A stretch of DNA of 64,000 nucleotides from positions 62,001 through 126,000 of the forward strand of contig NZ_LATZ01000120.1 of the NCBI RefSeq assembly GCF_000981385.1, read 5' to 3'. The position numbers were made by a program, and so were the translations under genes. Of this stretch, positions 43,902-52,675 are shown piece after piece. A model generated the notes under the pieces. That model was not told the DNA's origin and searched no databases. It saw only the letters and a program-made list of their open reading frames with translations. This stretch comes from Bacillus sp. SA1-12 (GTDB lineage: Bacteria; Bacillota; Bacilli; Bacillales; Bacillaceae). The stretch's first letter is position 1; each line of letters starts with the position of its first letter.

Positions 43902-44291
43902 ATGATGTTACTTAGAAAATATATGTCATTATTAGGTGTAGGTTCAGCAATTATTGACCTCATTTTGCCAAAGGAAACATATCGACGCGGCGAGCTTATA
44001 AACGGACATTTTTATATAAAAGGCGGTACCATTGAACAACAGCTTAAACGTATTGACTGTGATTTAGTGATGCTCAACCAAACGACTGGCCAAGAAAAGG
44101 TAATCGATACCGCAACCGTTTTATCATCAAAGCTTATTAATTCAGACGAATCCAATTCGGTTTCATTTACATTCAAGCTGCCTGAAACGATTCCTATTTC
44201 ATCCGAAAAAATCTCTTATCGCTTTAAAACTCGGTTGACCTTTAACGAAGGGATTGAAAGTAAAGACCAGGACATGATCCAGGTTATTTAA
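43902..44291 (+). CDS. Short Spo0M-like (arrestin-fold) protein
   Basis: The 129-aa protein matches the N-terminal arrestin-like half of Spo0M: LGVGSAIIDLILPKETYRRGELINGHFYIKGGTIEQQLKRI, then FTFKLPETIPISSEKISYRFKTRL and a DQDMIQV end. Full Spo0M is about 258 aa, so this is a single-domain form. Spo0M affects sporulation and cell shape by an unclear route. AGGAGGAAC precedes the ATG (a second ATG follows directly). It shares the riboswitch-controlled transcript with the FbpB-like gene. Confidence 0.75.
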   Translation: MMLLRKYMSLLGVGSAIIDLILPKETYRRGELINGHFYIKGGTIEQQLKRIDCDLVMLNQTTGQEKVIDTATVLSSKLINSDESNSVSFTFKLPETIPISSEKISYRFKTRLTFNEGIESKDQDMIQVI

Positions 44292-44600
44292 AATACTAGT
44301 AAACAAATTGAAAGGATGATACACATTGTAAAGTCGACTTCTTAAATAATAATCATAATTAGAGTTTCTGGCATGATATTTACAAAATTGGAAGATTCTC
44401 TAAGATTTATACATTTTTAAGGAGAAGCGATTTTAATTGCCATTTAGGTTTGTACGTTCATTCTTTTTTTTGATGGTATTTGTTACTATTTTTGAAACAA
44501 GTTTGATCACATCTTTAACCTTAGAGACGAAAAACCCTCCGAGATTTCATTCTAGTATAATCTCAACGTTTCAAAGCTATTCAATTAAACCTTAAAAGGG
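44292..44600. other. Intergenic between Spo0M-like and YkvA-like genes
   Basis: This AT-rich stretch contains a possible 52-codon TTG-initiated frame (44437-44595) and a promoter-like region. No clear terminator follows the Spo0M-like gene. Confidence 0.3.
44437..44595 (+). CDS. Possible small membrane peptide (52 aa)
   Basis: A TTG-initiated frame encodes a peptide beginning with a hydrophobic segment (PFRFVRSFFFLMVFVTIF) followed by a Ser/Thr-rich tail. AAGGAG lies 12 bases upstream, a little far. It ends 5-14 bp before the YkvA-like gene. No family is recognised and it may be chance. Confidence 0.25.
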   Translation: MPFRFVRSFFFLMVFVTIFETSLITSLTLETKNPPRFHSSIISTFQSYSIKP

Positions 44601-44609
44601 GTGATTCGT

Positions 44610-44885
44610 TTGTTTAAGTTTTTTAAACGAATAAAATTTATCCTTAAGTTCTGGAAGTTCATCCCGTTCTTAAAGGAATTTTTTCTTTCACAAGAAGTTG
44701 TGCTTCATAAAAAGGTACTAGGGATTTTATTACTATTAACCTATGCATTTTTCCCATTTGATTTAATCCCAGACTTTTTATCATTACTTGGAATTGTCGA
44801 TGATGTTGTGATTGCTGGATTTATTTTAGATGGAATGATTAAAATGGCTCCAGAATCATTAAAAGACAAATATCAGCTTTACTAA
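44610..44885 (+). CDS. YkvA/DUF1232 family membrane protein
   Basis: The protein contains the DUF1232 signature PFDLIPDFLSLLGIVDDVVI within two hydrophobic segments. Its function is unknown. The frame opens with GTG at 44601, but AAGGGGTGAT there is itself a good ribosome binding site for the in-frame TTG at 44610 (8-base spacing), which I prefer; GTG is the alternative. A terminator lies at 44953-45002. Confidence 0.75.
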   Translation: MFKFFKRIKFILKFWKFIPFLKEFFLSQEVVLHKKVLGILLLLTYAFFPFDLIPDFLSLLGIVDDVVIAGFILDGMIKMAPESLKDKYQLY

Positions 44886-44952
44886 CCAGATGGCGGGAGT
44901 TTCACAATTTTATAAAAAAATATCGTAACTGGTAGGTATTATCTTTTTTGTT

Positions 44953-45002
44953 AAGCTTGTAAAGAAAATGATTCTATTTTCTTTACAAGCTTTTCTTTTT
45001 TC
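44953..45002 (+). terminator. Terminator after YkvA-like gene
   Basis: AAGCTTGTAAAGAAAAT and ATTTTCTTTACAAGCTT form a perfect 17-bp stem with a 6-nt loop and a T-rich tail. Confidence 0.85.
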
Positions 45003-45108
45003 AAAAAATTAATATACTATGAAACTTTTTGAAAATTTGGTACGTATATGTATCCAAAGAGAAATTCATTTTAACTAAGGAATAGAAAAATGGAGGATTA
45101 TATATCAG

Positions 45109-45582
45109 ATGGAATGGATTCAACAAACTGATGGAATATGGCAATATTTTATTTTATTTGTGCTTGCGGCCGCACCATTATTAGATGTTTTTCTTGTAGT
45201 GCCTCTTGGGATAGCATTGGGTTTAAATCCGATTGCAGTCGCGATTATTGGATTTGCTGGAAACTTTCTTATGGTGCTTCTTTTCGGCCTCTTTTTTAAG
45301 CAGCTTTCCTTGTGGAGAGAGAGGAGAAGACAAAGGAAGGGAATTACAGCACCATCAAAAAGGGAAACAAGGGCAAGAAGAATATGGGAACGATATGGGC
45401 TTCCAGGACTAGCTTTAGTAGCCCCAGGGATTGTTGGAACAGACTTAGCTGCAATATTGGCATTAACGTTCGGCTCTTCTCGTCCGTATGTTATCTCTTG
45501 GATGGCCGTTAGTCTTGCCATTTGGACCATCGCATTGACTATTGGTTCAGTGTATGGTTTCGAATACATGGACTTATTTTAA
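45109..45582 (+). CDS. Putative small multidrug export protein family (PF06695-like)
   Basis: The 157-aa protein has four hydrophobic segments and a basic cytoplasmic loop (ERRRQRKGITAPSKRETRARR) in the middle. The N-terminal APLLDVFLVVPLGIALGLNP and the YGLPGLALVAPGIVGTDLAA segment match the small membrane-protein family labelled 'small multi-drug export', for which evidence of drug transport is thin. It is monocistronic. Confidence 0.7.
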   Translation: MEWIQQTDGIWQYFILFVLAAAPLLDVFLVVPLGIALGLNPIAVAIIGFAGNFLMVLLFGLFFKQLSLWRERRRQRKGITAPSKRETRARRIWERYGLPGLALVAPGIVGTDLAAILALTFGSSRPYVISWMAVSLAIWTIALTIGSVYGFEYMDLF

Positions 45583-45730
45583 TCATGAATTAATAACCAA
45601 TTAGTTTTTATCCTTTAATTAAAAAGACTCTTTTCGAAGAGCTTGTTGCGGACTCCCCCTCCCCCGCTGAATGCAATCAATCAATCCGTCCGTACTACTT
45701 GGTAAATAGAATTGATGAAAAAAGCCATGA

Positions 45731-45767
45731 AAAAAAGATCGCTATCTAAAAGTAGCGATCTTTTTTA
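45731..45767. terminator. Bidirectional terminator between export protein and cstA
   Basis: AAAAAGATCGCTA and TAGCGATCTTTTTT form a perfect stem with A and T tails on each side, between two convergent genes. Confidence 0.85.
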
Positions 45768-45769
45768 AG

Positions 45770-47566
45770 CTATGAAGCAGAAGTCACATCCATTTGGACT
45801 CGCGGTGAATTCCAAAGGTCCAGCCACTTCTTAATAGCTGATACCAAAATGATGACTCCTAGTATTAACATAATGACTGACAATATGGCATTCAAAACGT
45901 TAAAACCTGCTGCTTCAGGGTTTAAATAAACATTTTTCACCATCCAATAGCCTGCATAGTTAACAGTAATAAACAAATATGCCAGCGGAATAAGGCATGT
46001 TAGCATGTATCTGCGTTTATCTGCCATTTTCAAGATCACCGTTGCGCCAATGATTAACCCAATTGATGCCATAAGCTGGTTGGATACACCAAATAATGCC
46101 CAAACAGAGCCTATATCTCCTGAATAAAGAAGATATCCCCACATAAAGCAAGCAATGGCACTGGCAATAATGTTCCCAGGAAGCCAGTCTGTTTTCTTAA
46201 GCGGTTGATAAAACTCACCGAAGAAATCTTGTATAAGATAACGAGCAACTCGAGTTCCTGCATCAATAGCCGTTAAAATAAATACCGCTTCAAACATAAT
46301 AACAAATTGGAAGAAGTAAGATGACAAGCTTTCAAACCAAGGAATACTTGTAAAAATATAGGTCATTCCCACAGCCAATGTAACAGCTCCTCCTGTTCTC
46401 CCTTCTAAATCAAGTCCGATTTCACGGGCAAGCTCAGGCAGGTGAACAACCTCCATTCCTAATGTTTTAAAAACCTCAGGTGTTGAGTTTATGGCAAAAT
46501 AATCAGCAGGCTGAAGGGCAGTGGCTGCGATTAAAGCCATGATGCCAACTAAACATTCTACTAACATTGCTCCAAAACCAACAACTTTAATATCGCTCCA
46601 TCGATTGAGCATTTTTGGTGTGGTGCCCGAACCGACAAATGCATGGAATCCCGAAATAGCTCCACAGGCAATTGTGATTGAGATAAACGGCCATACCGGT
46701 CCAGCTAAAATAGGGCCCCCTCCTCCAACAAACTCTGTAACAGCTGGAAAGTGAATAGATGGATTGATAATGAAAACTCCGATAATCAATGCAATAAAGA
46801 CGCCAATTTTCATAAAGCTGCTTAAATAATCCCTTGGAGCAAGCAATAGCCATACTGGAAGGGCTGCTGCAAAGAAAGCATAGATAGGTAAAATAATAGC
46901 CAATGTTTTTGTATCAAAAGTAAGGAATTCCCCAAGTGCAGTACCTTGTATCGATGGACCTGCAAAGACTCCAATCATAAGTAAAATAAAACCAACTGTT
47001 GAGGCTAATTTTAGATTTCCTGTTTTCTTGTAAAAAAGCCCTACTCCCATGGCAATTGGAATGGTGATTCCTACCGCAAAGGTACCCCATGGATTATTTT
47101 CAAGGGCATGAAGAACAACCATCGATAAGCCGGCCATTGTAATTGTAATAATAAACAGCATGGCAAGACCAGTACAGAAACCAGCTACAGGACCTAGCTC
47201 TTCTTTTGCCACTTCTGAAAGGGATTTGCCTTTTTTGCGCATTGATGCAAATAGTACGACGGCATCATGTACAGCACCGCCAATAACCGCTCCAATTAAT
47301 AACCAGAGCAAGCCCGGCAGATAGCCGAATTGCGCCGCAAGGATTGGTCCTACCAGCGGCCCTGCAGCTGCAATCGCTGCAAAATGGTGTCCAAAGGAAA
47401 CCCATTTATTAGTAGGTACATAATCCTTCCCATCATTCAATTCATGCGCTGGAGTTGCCTTTGAATCATCAAGCTTTAAAACTTTAACAGCCATGAATGT
47501 TCCATACAGCCGATAAGCAATCATTAAAATACACATAGAAGCAATAACTATTGTAACCGCATTCAT
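45770..47566 (-). CDS. cstA: CstA-type carbon starvation / pyruvate-peptide transporter
   Basis: The 598-aa protein has about 16 hydrophobic segments and the CstA signatures FGHHFAAIAAAGPLVGPILAAQFG and FVGSGTTPKMLNRWSD. Characterised homologues in E. coli (CstA, BtsT) import pyruvate and/or peptides. Its neighbour is a LytS/LytR-type pair, the same arrangement of regulators that controls BtsT and other pyruvate transporters. A cre-like site lies about 45-60 bp upstream. Confidence 0.9.
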   Translation of the reverse strand: MNAVTIVIASMCILMIAYRLYGTFMAVKVLKLDDSKATPAHELNDGKDYVPTNKWVSFGHHFAAIAAAGPLVGPILAAQFGYLPGLLWLLIGAVIGGAVHDAVVLFASMRKKGKSLSEVAKEELGPVAGFCTGLAMLFIITITMAGLSMVVLHALENNPWGTFAVGITIPIAMGVGLFYKKTGNLKLASTVGFILLMIGVFAGPSIQGTALGEFLTFDTKTLAIILPIYAFFAAALPVWLLLAPRDYLSSFMKIGVFIALIIGVFIINPSIHFPAVTEFVGGGGPILAGPVWPFISITIACGAISGFHAFVGSGTTPKMLNRWSDIKVVGFGAMLVECLVGIMALIAATALQPADYFAINSTPEVFKTLGMEVVHLPELAREIGLDLEGRTGGAVTLAVGMTYIFTSIPWFESLSSYFFQFVIMFEAVFILTAIDAGTRVARYLIQDFFGEFYQPLKKTDWLPGNIIASAIACFMWGYLLYSGDIGSVWALFGVSNQLMASIGLIIGATVILKMADKRRYMLTCLIPLAYLFITVNYAGYWMVKNVYLNPEAAGFNVLNAILSVIMLILGVIILVSAIKKWLDLWNSPRVQMDVTSAS

Positions 47567-47611
47567 TTAATTGCGCCCTCCTTTTTATAACGTATAAGGT
47601 TATCTTACAAT

Positions 47612-47626
47612 TTGTAAACGCTTTGT
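47612..47626 (+). promoter_or_regulatory. cre-like site upstream of cstA
   Basis: TTGTAAACGCTTTGT matches the CcpA consensus except for G in place of the penultimate C. Confidence 0.4.
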
Positions 47627-47693
47627 TAAGGATTTCAGCATAAAATGCAAGAATACAAGTTTGAGATACAATTTTTTTAAATTGAAATGCAGA

Positions 47694-48428
47694 TTAAAAA
47701 TCAAGTAATTGCTTAAGATCTTTTGTATATGTTCTACTTACCGGTACTTTTTCTCCATCTTGCATAATTAAATTGTATGTTGAATGAAACCATGGTTCAA
47801 TTTCCACAATGGCATTCACATTTATAAGATAAGCTCTATGAACTCGAATGATATCATGTGAACTAAGTCTTCGTTCAAAATTTACAAGCGGTTCACTCAC
47901 TTGATATTTGTTTTTATCCGTTACTACAACTGTTTTTCCCTCAACTGTACCTATATATAGAATTTCACTGACTTTTATTATTACAATCCTCTCTTCCACA
48001 GTTATGGCTATTCGATCATTTTCCTCTTTACGCTGACCCTTGTGAGCAATCACAGCTCCTCTTGAGCTAAACAAATGTGAAAGCTTATTTATCGTTAATT
48101 GAACTCTAGATTCATCAAAAGGCTTCAATAAATAATCAATGGCCTGCAGTTCAAAAGCCTTTAAAGCGTATTCATCATAAGCCGTCGCAAAAACAATCTC
48201 TGGTCGATGCTTTAGTTGCAGAATTTTGTTTGCTAAATCCAATCCACTTTCATCTGCTAACTGGATGTCTAGAAAAATGACATCCGCTTCAACAAATAAA
48301 AGCTGCTCCAATGCACTCTCAATCGATTCCGCTTCACCTGTTATTTCCACCTGTTTTGTTCTTTTTAAAAGATATGCTAACTCATCTCTTGCCAGAGGTT
48401 CGTCATCAACTAAAAACGCTTTTATCAC
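47694..48428 (-). CDS. LytTR-type response regulator
   Basis: The 244-aa protein has a receiver domain (DDEPLARDELAYLLKR; phospho-acceptor Asp in VIFLDIQLADESG; Lys in YLLKPFDES) and a C-terminal LytTR DNA-binding domain (IYIGTVEGKTVVVTDKNKYQVSEPLVNFERRL...RVHRAYLIN). The frame opens at 48452, but the GTG at 48428 has GGAGG seven bases upstream and overlaps the kinase stop (GTGA). It probably regulates cstA, which follows it by 127 bp. Confidence 0.88.
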   Translation of the reverse strand: MIKAFLVDDEPLARDELAYLLKRTKQVEITGEAESIESALEQLLFVEADVIFLDIQLADESGLDLANKILQLKHRPEIVFATAYDEYALKAFELQAIDYLLKPFDESRVQLTINKLSHLFSSRGAVIAHKGQRKEENDRIAITVEERIVIIKVSEILYIGTVEGKTVVVTDKNKYQVSEPLVNFERRLSSHDIIRVHRAYLINVNAIVEIEPWFHSTYNLIMQDGEKVPVSRTYTKDLKQLLDF

Positions 48429-50182
48429 CCTAACTCCTCCAATGGCTCCCATGATAATGGCAATGTAATGGAAACCTTCGTTCCACCATTCTCCATGCTA
48501 TTTATTTGAAATGATCCTTCTTTTCCATATAGCTCTTCAATTCTTTTTTTGATATTCCAAAGAGCTGTACCGGTCCCTTCATCTGATTGAACCGTTCCCC
48601 TTCCGATTAATTCAAGCAAATGCTGGGGAATCCCTTTTCCATTATCCTCGGTTATGAGAATCATTTTTCCGCTTTTTACTTGCGCACTGACCAGCACTTT
48701 TCCATTTTTCATCCTTGGAAAAGCATGGCGAATCGCATTTTCTACTAAGGGCTGCAAGGTAAAGGGCGGGATTAAAACTGACATTAAATCGGGATCTATG
48801 TTAATATCGATCTCGTATTTATTTGGGAACCTAGCTTGTTCCAGATTTAAATAAGCCTTTACATGCTCAAGTTCTTTCTCAAGAGGAATTAATAATTGCC
48901 TCGCCCCCTGCAGATTACTCCGAAAAAAAGTACTTAAATTTAATAAAAGTTTCCTTGCTTGACTTGTGTCTGTGCGAATCAAGCTGGAAATGGTATTGAT
49001 TGCGTTAAACAGGAAATGAGGATGAACCTGAGCATGTAAGGCTTTAATTTCGGCATCCTTCAATAGTTTACGCTGCAATTCTGCTTCCGCAAGCTCGAGC
49101 TGTGTTGAAAATAGCTTGCTAAGACCCTCAGCCAGTTCTTTTTCAACCTTGTCCAGTCTGCTTGCCTTCATATAATACAACTTTAAAGAACCTACAGTTT
49201 GCTCATGGGCTTTTAGTGGCAAGACAAGAGCTGCATGTAAAGGACAATCCTCCTTAAAACATTGGATCTCCTCTTTGGAAAGGGCAATTTCAATTTCTCC
49301 GGTCTTTAGCACTCGCCTGGTTAATCTAGTTGCTAGTTGATTTGAAGGCTTGTGATGGTCAGCTCCTGCCCCTACATGTGCCAGTGCCCGTTTTTGATTG
49401 GTGATGGCAATAGCATCAGCTTTCGTACCGTTCAGGATAATTTCTGCAGCCTCCCTGCATGAATGAGGGTTTAGCCCTTGCCGAAAAAAAGGAAGGGTCT
49501 GTTGTGCAATGTATAGAGCTTTTTGTGTTTGCAAAGCACTTGACCGTTCTTTTTCAAGAAAGATATTTTGAATGATAAAGATAAATAATAACGTCCCGAA
49601 ACCGTTAATCACAATCATCGGAAATGCAATTACTTCAACAAGGTTGAGAGCTGCATGAAACGGCCTTGCAAGGAGTAAGATAATCCCCATTTGCACACAT
49701 TCCATTAAGATCCCGATTGCCACAGCTCCCCAAGGCGTGCTGTTTTTCTTTATTCCAAACCTTTTCCCAATGAGTCCTGTTACGATTCCCGCTAAAATTG
49801 TGGATACGGCACAGGCAAAAGCTGTAAATCCTCCTAAGGTAAAACGGTGTATTCCTGCAATAAGTCCAACTCCAAGTCCAACAAAGGGACCTCCTAACAA
49901 CCCGCCAATTGCAACGCCCATTATTCTTGTATTTGCTATAGCGCTATCCATATCAACATCTGTATTCCAGGTGTGCGCCATGATCGAACCATTATAGACT
50001 AAAACACCAGTATAATTACTAATAATCCCAAACAGTCCAAATACAACGATTAAGAGGACTTTTTCTTTTAATGAATGCTCATTATGAATAATTTGACGGA
50101 ACGATTGCATCCTCGAGAGTAAAAAAGCAACAATAATGAGAATTCCCACACGCTCAATCATTAATGGCAATAGTTCAATCAT
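48425..50182 (-). CDS. LytS-type sensor histidine kinase
   Basis: The protein has the 5TM-5TMR_LYT sensor (helices across residues 1-190), a GAF-like region (about 215-345), the His_kinase domain (ALHAQVHPHFLFNAINTISS) and a HATPase (VENAIRHAF, EDNGKGIP). LytS-type sensors of this class respond to pyruvate or membrane state. The ATG at 50182 has GAGGGAGAC upstream; the frame opens 17 codons earlier. It overlaps the regulator gene. Confidence 0.88.
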   Translation of the reverse strand: MIELLPLMIERVGILIIVAFLLSRMQSFRQIIHNEHSLKEKVLLIVVFGLFGIISNYTGVLVYNGSIMAHTWNTDVDMDSAIANTRIMGVAIGGLLGGPFVGLGVGLIAGIHRFTLGGFTAFACAVSTILAGIVTGLIGKRFGIKKNSTPWGAVAIGILMECVQMGIILLLARPFHAALNLVEVIAFPMIVINGFGTLLFIFIIQNIFLEKERSSALQTQKALYIAQQTLPFFRQGLNPHSCREAAEIILNGTKADAIAITNQKRALAHVGAGADHHKPSNQLATRLTRRVLKTGEIEIALSKEEIQCFKEDCPLHAALVLPLKAHEQTVGSLKLYYMKASRLDKVEKELAEGLSKLFSTQLELAEAELQRKLLKDAEIKALHAQVHPHFLFNAINTISSLIRTDTSQARKLLLNLSTFFRSNLQGARQLLIPLEKELEHVKAYLNLEQARFPNKYEIDINIDPDLMSVLIPPFTLQPLVENAIRHAFPRMKNGKVLVSAQVKSGKMILITEDNGKGIPQHLLELIGRGTVQSDEGTGTALWNIKKRIEELYGKEGSFQINSMENGGTKVSITLPLSWEPLEELG

Positions 50183-50569
50183 ATATAAGTCTCCCTCTTC
50201 CAAACTTGCACTCCTATTATACAATACTTGCATAAATGAAGAACATTTTCAAAATTTTATGAGCGGATAACAAAACAATGAATATAATAGTTCTTAATGA
50301 AACAGCAAGTTAATTTGGTTAAATTAAAACAACCTTAAACGGATTTTTAGAGTTCATTAGAATAGGGGGGGACCTGCCTGACTGGGAAAGCAGAGAAAGG
50401 CTCAAGTCCCTATAAAAGAACTTTGGCCTGTTAATGGAAATCAAAAAAAGTTTAACGGAACAATTTTTATCAAAAAAATTAGCTGAATAGTAAGAATTTT
50501 ATTTACTAAACAAGCCTAATGGGTTAAAATCAGATAAACATACTCGGATTTTGATCAGGAGGATAACAA
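50183..50569. other. Intergenic upstream of the TauE-family gene
   Basis: This 390-bp divergent region serves both the LytS and TauE genes. It contains a G-rich, foldable segment at 50362-50412 (listed separately); otherwise it is AT-rich. Confidence 0.35.
50362..50412 (+). ncRNA. Possible structured RNA element
   Basis: ATAGGGGGGGACCTGCC at the 5' side and AGGCTCAAGTCCCTAT at the 3' side can pair (ATAGGG/CCCTAT and GCCT/AGGC) around CTGACTGGGAAAGCAG. It is strikingly G+C-rich for its setting and lies about 160 bases before the TauE gene. I could not match it to a riboswitch class. Confidence 0.35.
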
Positions 50570-51334
50570 ATGAGTATTAGTATTATGTTAATGGGATTGG
50601 CAGTCGGTATATTAGTAGGTTTAACAGGTGTTGGCGGGGCCGCTTTGTTAACTCCTCTTTTAATAGCTTTAGGTATAAATCCTACGATTGCGGTAGGAAC
50701 AGACCTTGTCTATAATTCTATTACAAAATTGTTCGGATTTGCTCAGCATTGGAGACAGAAAACCATCAATTTCAAAATGGTTAAATATTTAGCTCTAGGA
50801 AGTATTCCCAGTGCAGTGCTTGCAATTGGAACTCTTCATTTATTTCCAGCACTGCACCAGCATCAAGAAAAAATTATTACCCATGCTCTTGGTTACGTGC
50901 TTACTTTAGTTGCTATTTCGATATTACTTAGAGTATTCTTCGATAAGAAAATACGTCCTAACAAGTGGCAGACCATGCCATTAGAAAACAAGAAAACCTT
51001 AACGATTTTCATTGGGGTAATCTTTGGATTCATTGTTGGATTAACATCGATTGGTTCTGGTTCTTTATTTGCGATCGCCATGTTGTATCTATATAAAATG
51101 AAGACATCCGAGCTCGTTGGTACAGATATTGCCCACGCCTTTTTGCTTGTTACAGTGGCGGGTATCTTAAATGCCAGCTTTGGAAGTGTAGATTATCTGC
51201 TTACACTTAACTTGTTAATAGGTTCAATTCCTGGAGTCATTGCAGGCAGTATGCTATCAACTAAGGTATCTCCAAAACCACTTCAAGCTGTGATGGCTAC
51301 CATCATTTTAGTTAGTGGAATAAAGCTTATTTGA
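50570..51334 (+). CDS. TauE/SafE family sulfite exporter-like membrane protein
   Basis: The 254-aa protein has eight hydrophobic segments in two repeats, each opening with a G(L)TGVGG/GLTSIGSGS motif (VGLTGVGGAALLTPLLIALG; VGLTSIGSGSLFAIAMLYL) characteristic of TauE/SafE (formerly DUF81). The family exports sulfite, sulfoacetate or other organic anions. AGGAGGATA precedes the ATG. The substrate cannot be inferred. Confidence 0.85.
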   Translation: MSISIMLMGLAVGILVGLTGVGGAALLTPLLIALGINPTIAVGTDLVYNSITKLFGFAQHWRQKTINFKMVKYLALGSIPSAVLAIGTLHLFPALHQHQEKIITHALGYVLTLVAISILLRVFFDKKIRPNKWQTMPLENKKTLTIFIGVIFGFIVGLTSIGSGSLFAIAMLYLYKMKTSELVGTDIAHAFLLVTVAGILNASFGSVDYLLTLNLLIGSIPGVIAGSMLSTKVSPKPLQAVMATIILVSGIKLI

Positions 51335-51337
51335 ACG

Positions 51338-51370
51338 AAAAAACCTCTTCAATTAAGGAGAGGTTCTTTG
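51338..51370 (+). terminator. Terminator after TauE-family gene
   Basis: AAAAACCTCTTC and GGAGAGGTTCTTT form a stem around AATTAA, 4 bp past the stop. Confidence 0.7.
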
Positions 51371-51527
51371 TTATTCTTTTACAGTTTGAAATATAATTAC
51401 TGAAGTGCCTGTTCTCAACAGAAGGGACCTATGTTAAACTTTCGTTATCAGAATTTTCCATATGTGTAAGTTCATGATATTCCGTTAGAAAGACTGAATA
51501 TTAGAGCGAGTCTTAAAGGGGCGAATT

Positions 51528-51716
51528 ATGAGTAAAGGGTTAATATTCTTTGGAGCAATGTTAATAGCTGGTTTTGGTACTAACTTTCTAATTCGTATGC
51601 TGCGAGATGGAGACTTTTATATTGCCGAATTCATCACGAGTATGGTCGGTGTTTCTATCATATTGATCGCATTATTTCTAAAAAAAAGCAATAAGTCCTC
51701 AGATAAATCTTATTAG
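51528..51716 (+). CDS. Small membrane protein (62 aa), unknown
   Basis: The protein has two hydrophobic segments (GLIFFGAMLIAGFGTNFLI and FITSMVGVSIILIALFL) joined by a short charged loop (RMLRDGDFYIAE) and a Lys/Ser-rich tail. AAGGGGCGA precedes the ATG, and its own terminator follows. No family was recognised. Confidence 0.6.
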   Translation: MSKGLIFFGAMLIAGFGTNFLIRMLRDGDFYIAEFITSMVGVSIILIALFLKKSNKSSDKSY

Positions 51717-51739
51717 TTTTTAGGAGATTTTATCAGACA

Positions 51740-51776
51740 AAGGAACTCCAAAGATTAAGGAGTTCCCTTTCTTTAT
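51740..51776 (+). terminator. Terminator after the 62-aa protein gene
   Basis: AGGAACTCCAAAG / TTAAGGAGTTCCCTTTCTTT forms a stem with T-rich tail, 25 bp past the stop. Confidence 0.75.
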
Positions 51777-51826
51777 TATAAAAATCAACACTATCTTTTA
51801 ACATATCTCTTACTTAAAAAACCAGT

Positions 51827-51868
51827 AAAAAGGCATTACCGCAATATGCAGTAATGCCTAAAAAAATT
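51827..51868 (-). terminator. Palindromic terminator after livF
   Basis: AAAAAGGCATTACCGCA and TGCAGTAATGCCTAAAAAAA form a stem with T-run on the minus strand. It is almost the same palindrome as the one after the symporter gene at 57061. Confidence 0.75.
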
Positions 51869-51966
51869 TCGTAAACATCAACTAATACTGAGTGCAAAAC
51901 AAAGGCTTCCTTACTCATAGGATTCATTTATTTTAATAAATCCATTAGGTTATTAGATTCAAACGT

Positions 51967-52674
51967 CTAATGACCTCCAAGATAAGCAAGTTTAATTTGA
52001 TCACTTTCTTGCAGTTCTGCTGCTGTACCTGAAAGAACAACCTTCCCTGTTTCGATTACATAAGCACGATTTGCAATAGATAACGCCATATTTGCATTTT
52101 GTTCAACTAATAAAATAGTTGTCCCATTACGATTTATTTCTTCAATAATTTGAAAAATCGTTTTTACTAATAATGGAGCTAACCCCATTGAAGGCTCATC
52201 AAGGAAAAGCAGTTTTGGTCTTGCCATAAGGGCCCGCCCCATAGCCAGCATTTGCTGTTCTCCACCGGAAAGCGTCCCTGACATTTGCTTTCTCCGCTCA
52301 TGAAGTCTAGGAAACAGCTCATATACTTTTTCAAAATCCTTACGAATTTCTGCAGTATCTTTCCTTAAATAAGCACCTAATTCGAGATTTTCCTCAACAG
52401 TCATGTTAGCAAATACCCTTCTGCCCTCAGGAACATGAGAAATTCCTGATTTTACGATTTCCTGAACAGGACGTCCCGATATGCTTTTTCCTAAATAGTG
52501 GATGGTTCCGTTTTTTGGTTTAAGTAATCCGGACAATGTTTTCAAAAGAGTGCTTTTTCCCGCTCCATTTGCCCCTATCAGGGTAACAATCTCACCTTCG
52601 TGCACTTCTAAAGAAACTCCTTTTAACGCCTGTATATTCCCATAATAAACATTTATGTCATCTACTTTAAGCAT
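51967..52674 (-). CDS. livF: Branched-chain amino acid ABC transporter ATPase LivF
   Basis: The 235-aa ATPase has Walker A (GANGAGKST), the signature LSGGEQQML and Walker B (LLFLDEP), plus the LivF-type SMGLAPLLVK. It pairs with LivG to power import. It is the last gene of livKHMGF, 1 bp after livG, and ends with a strong terminator. Confidence 0.92.
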   Translation of the reverse strand: MLKVDDINVYYGNIQALKGVSLEVHEGEIVTLIGANGAGKSTLLKTLSGLLKPKNGTIHYLGKSISGRPVQEIVKSGISHVPEGRRVFANMTVEENLELGAYLRKDTAEIRKDFEKVYELFPRLHERRKQMSGTLSGGEQQMLAMGRALMARPKLLFLDEPSMGLAPLLVKTIFQIIEEINRNGTTILLVEQNANMALSIANRAYVIETGKVVLSGTAAELQESDQIKLAYLGGH

Positions 52675-52675
52675 A

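Noticed and set aside
45120..45569. 149-aa frame antisense to the small membrane protein gene
   Set aside because: It mirrors a well-formed four-helix membrane protein with a plausible start; the antisense product has no family features.
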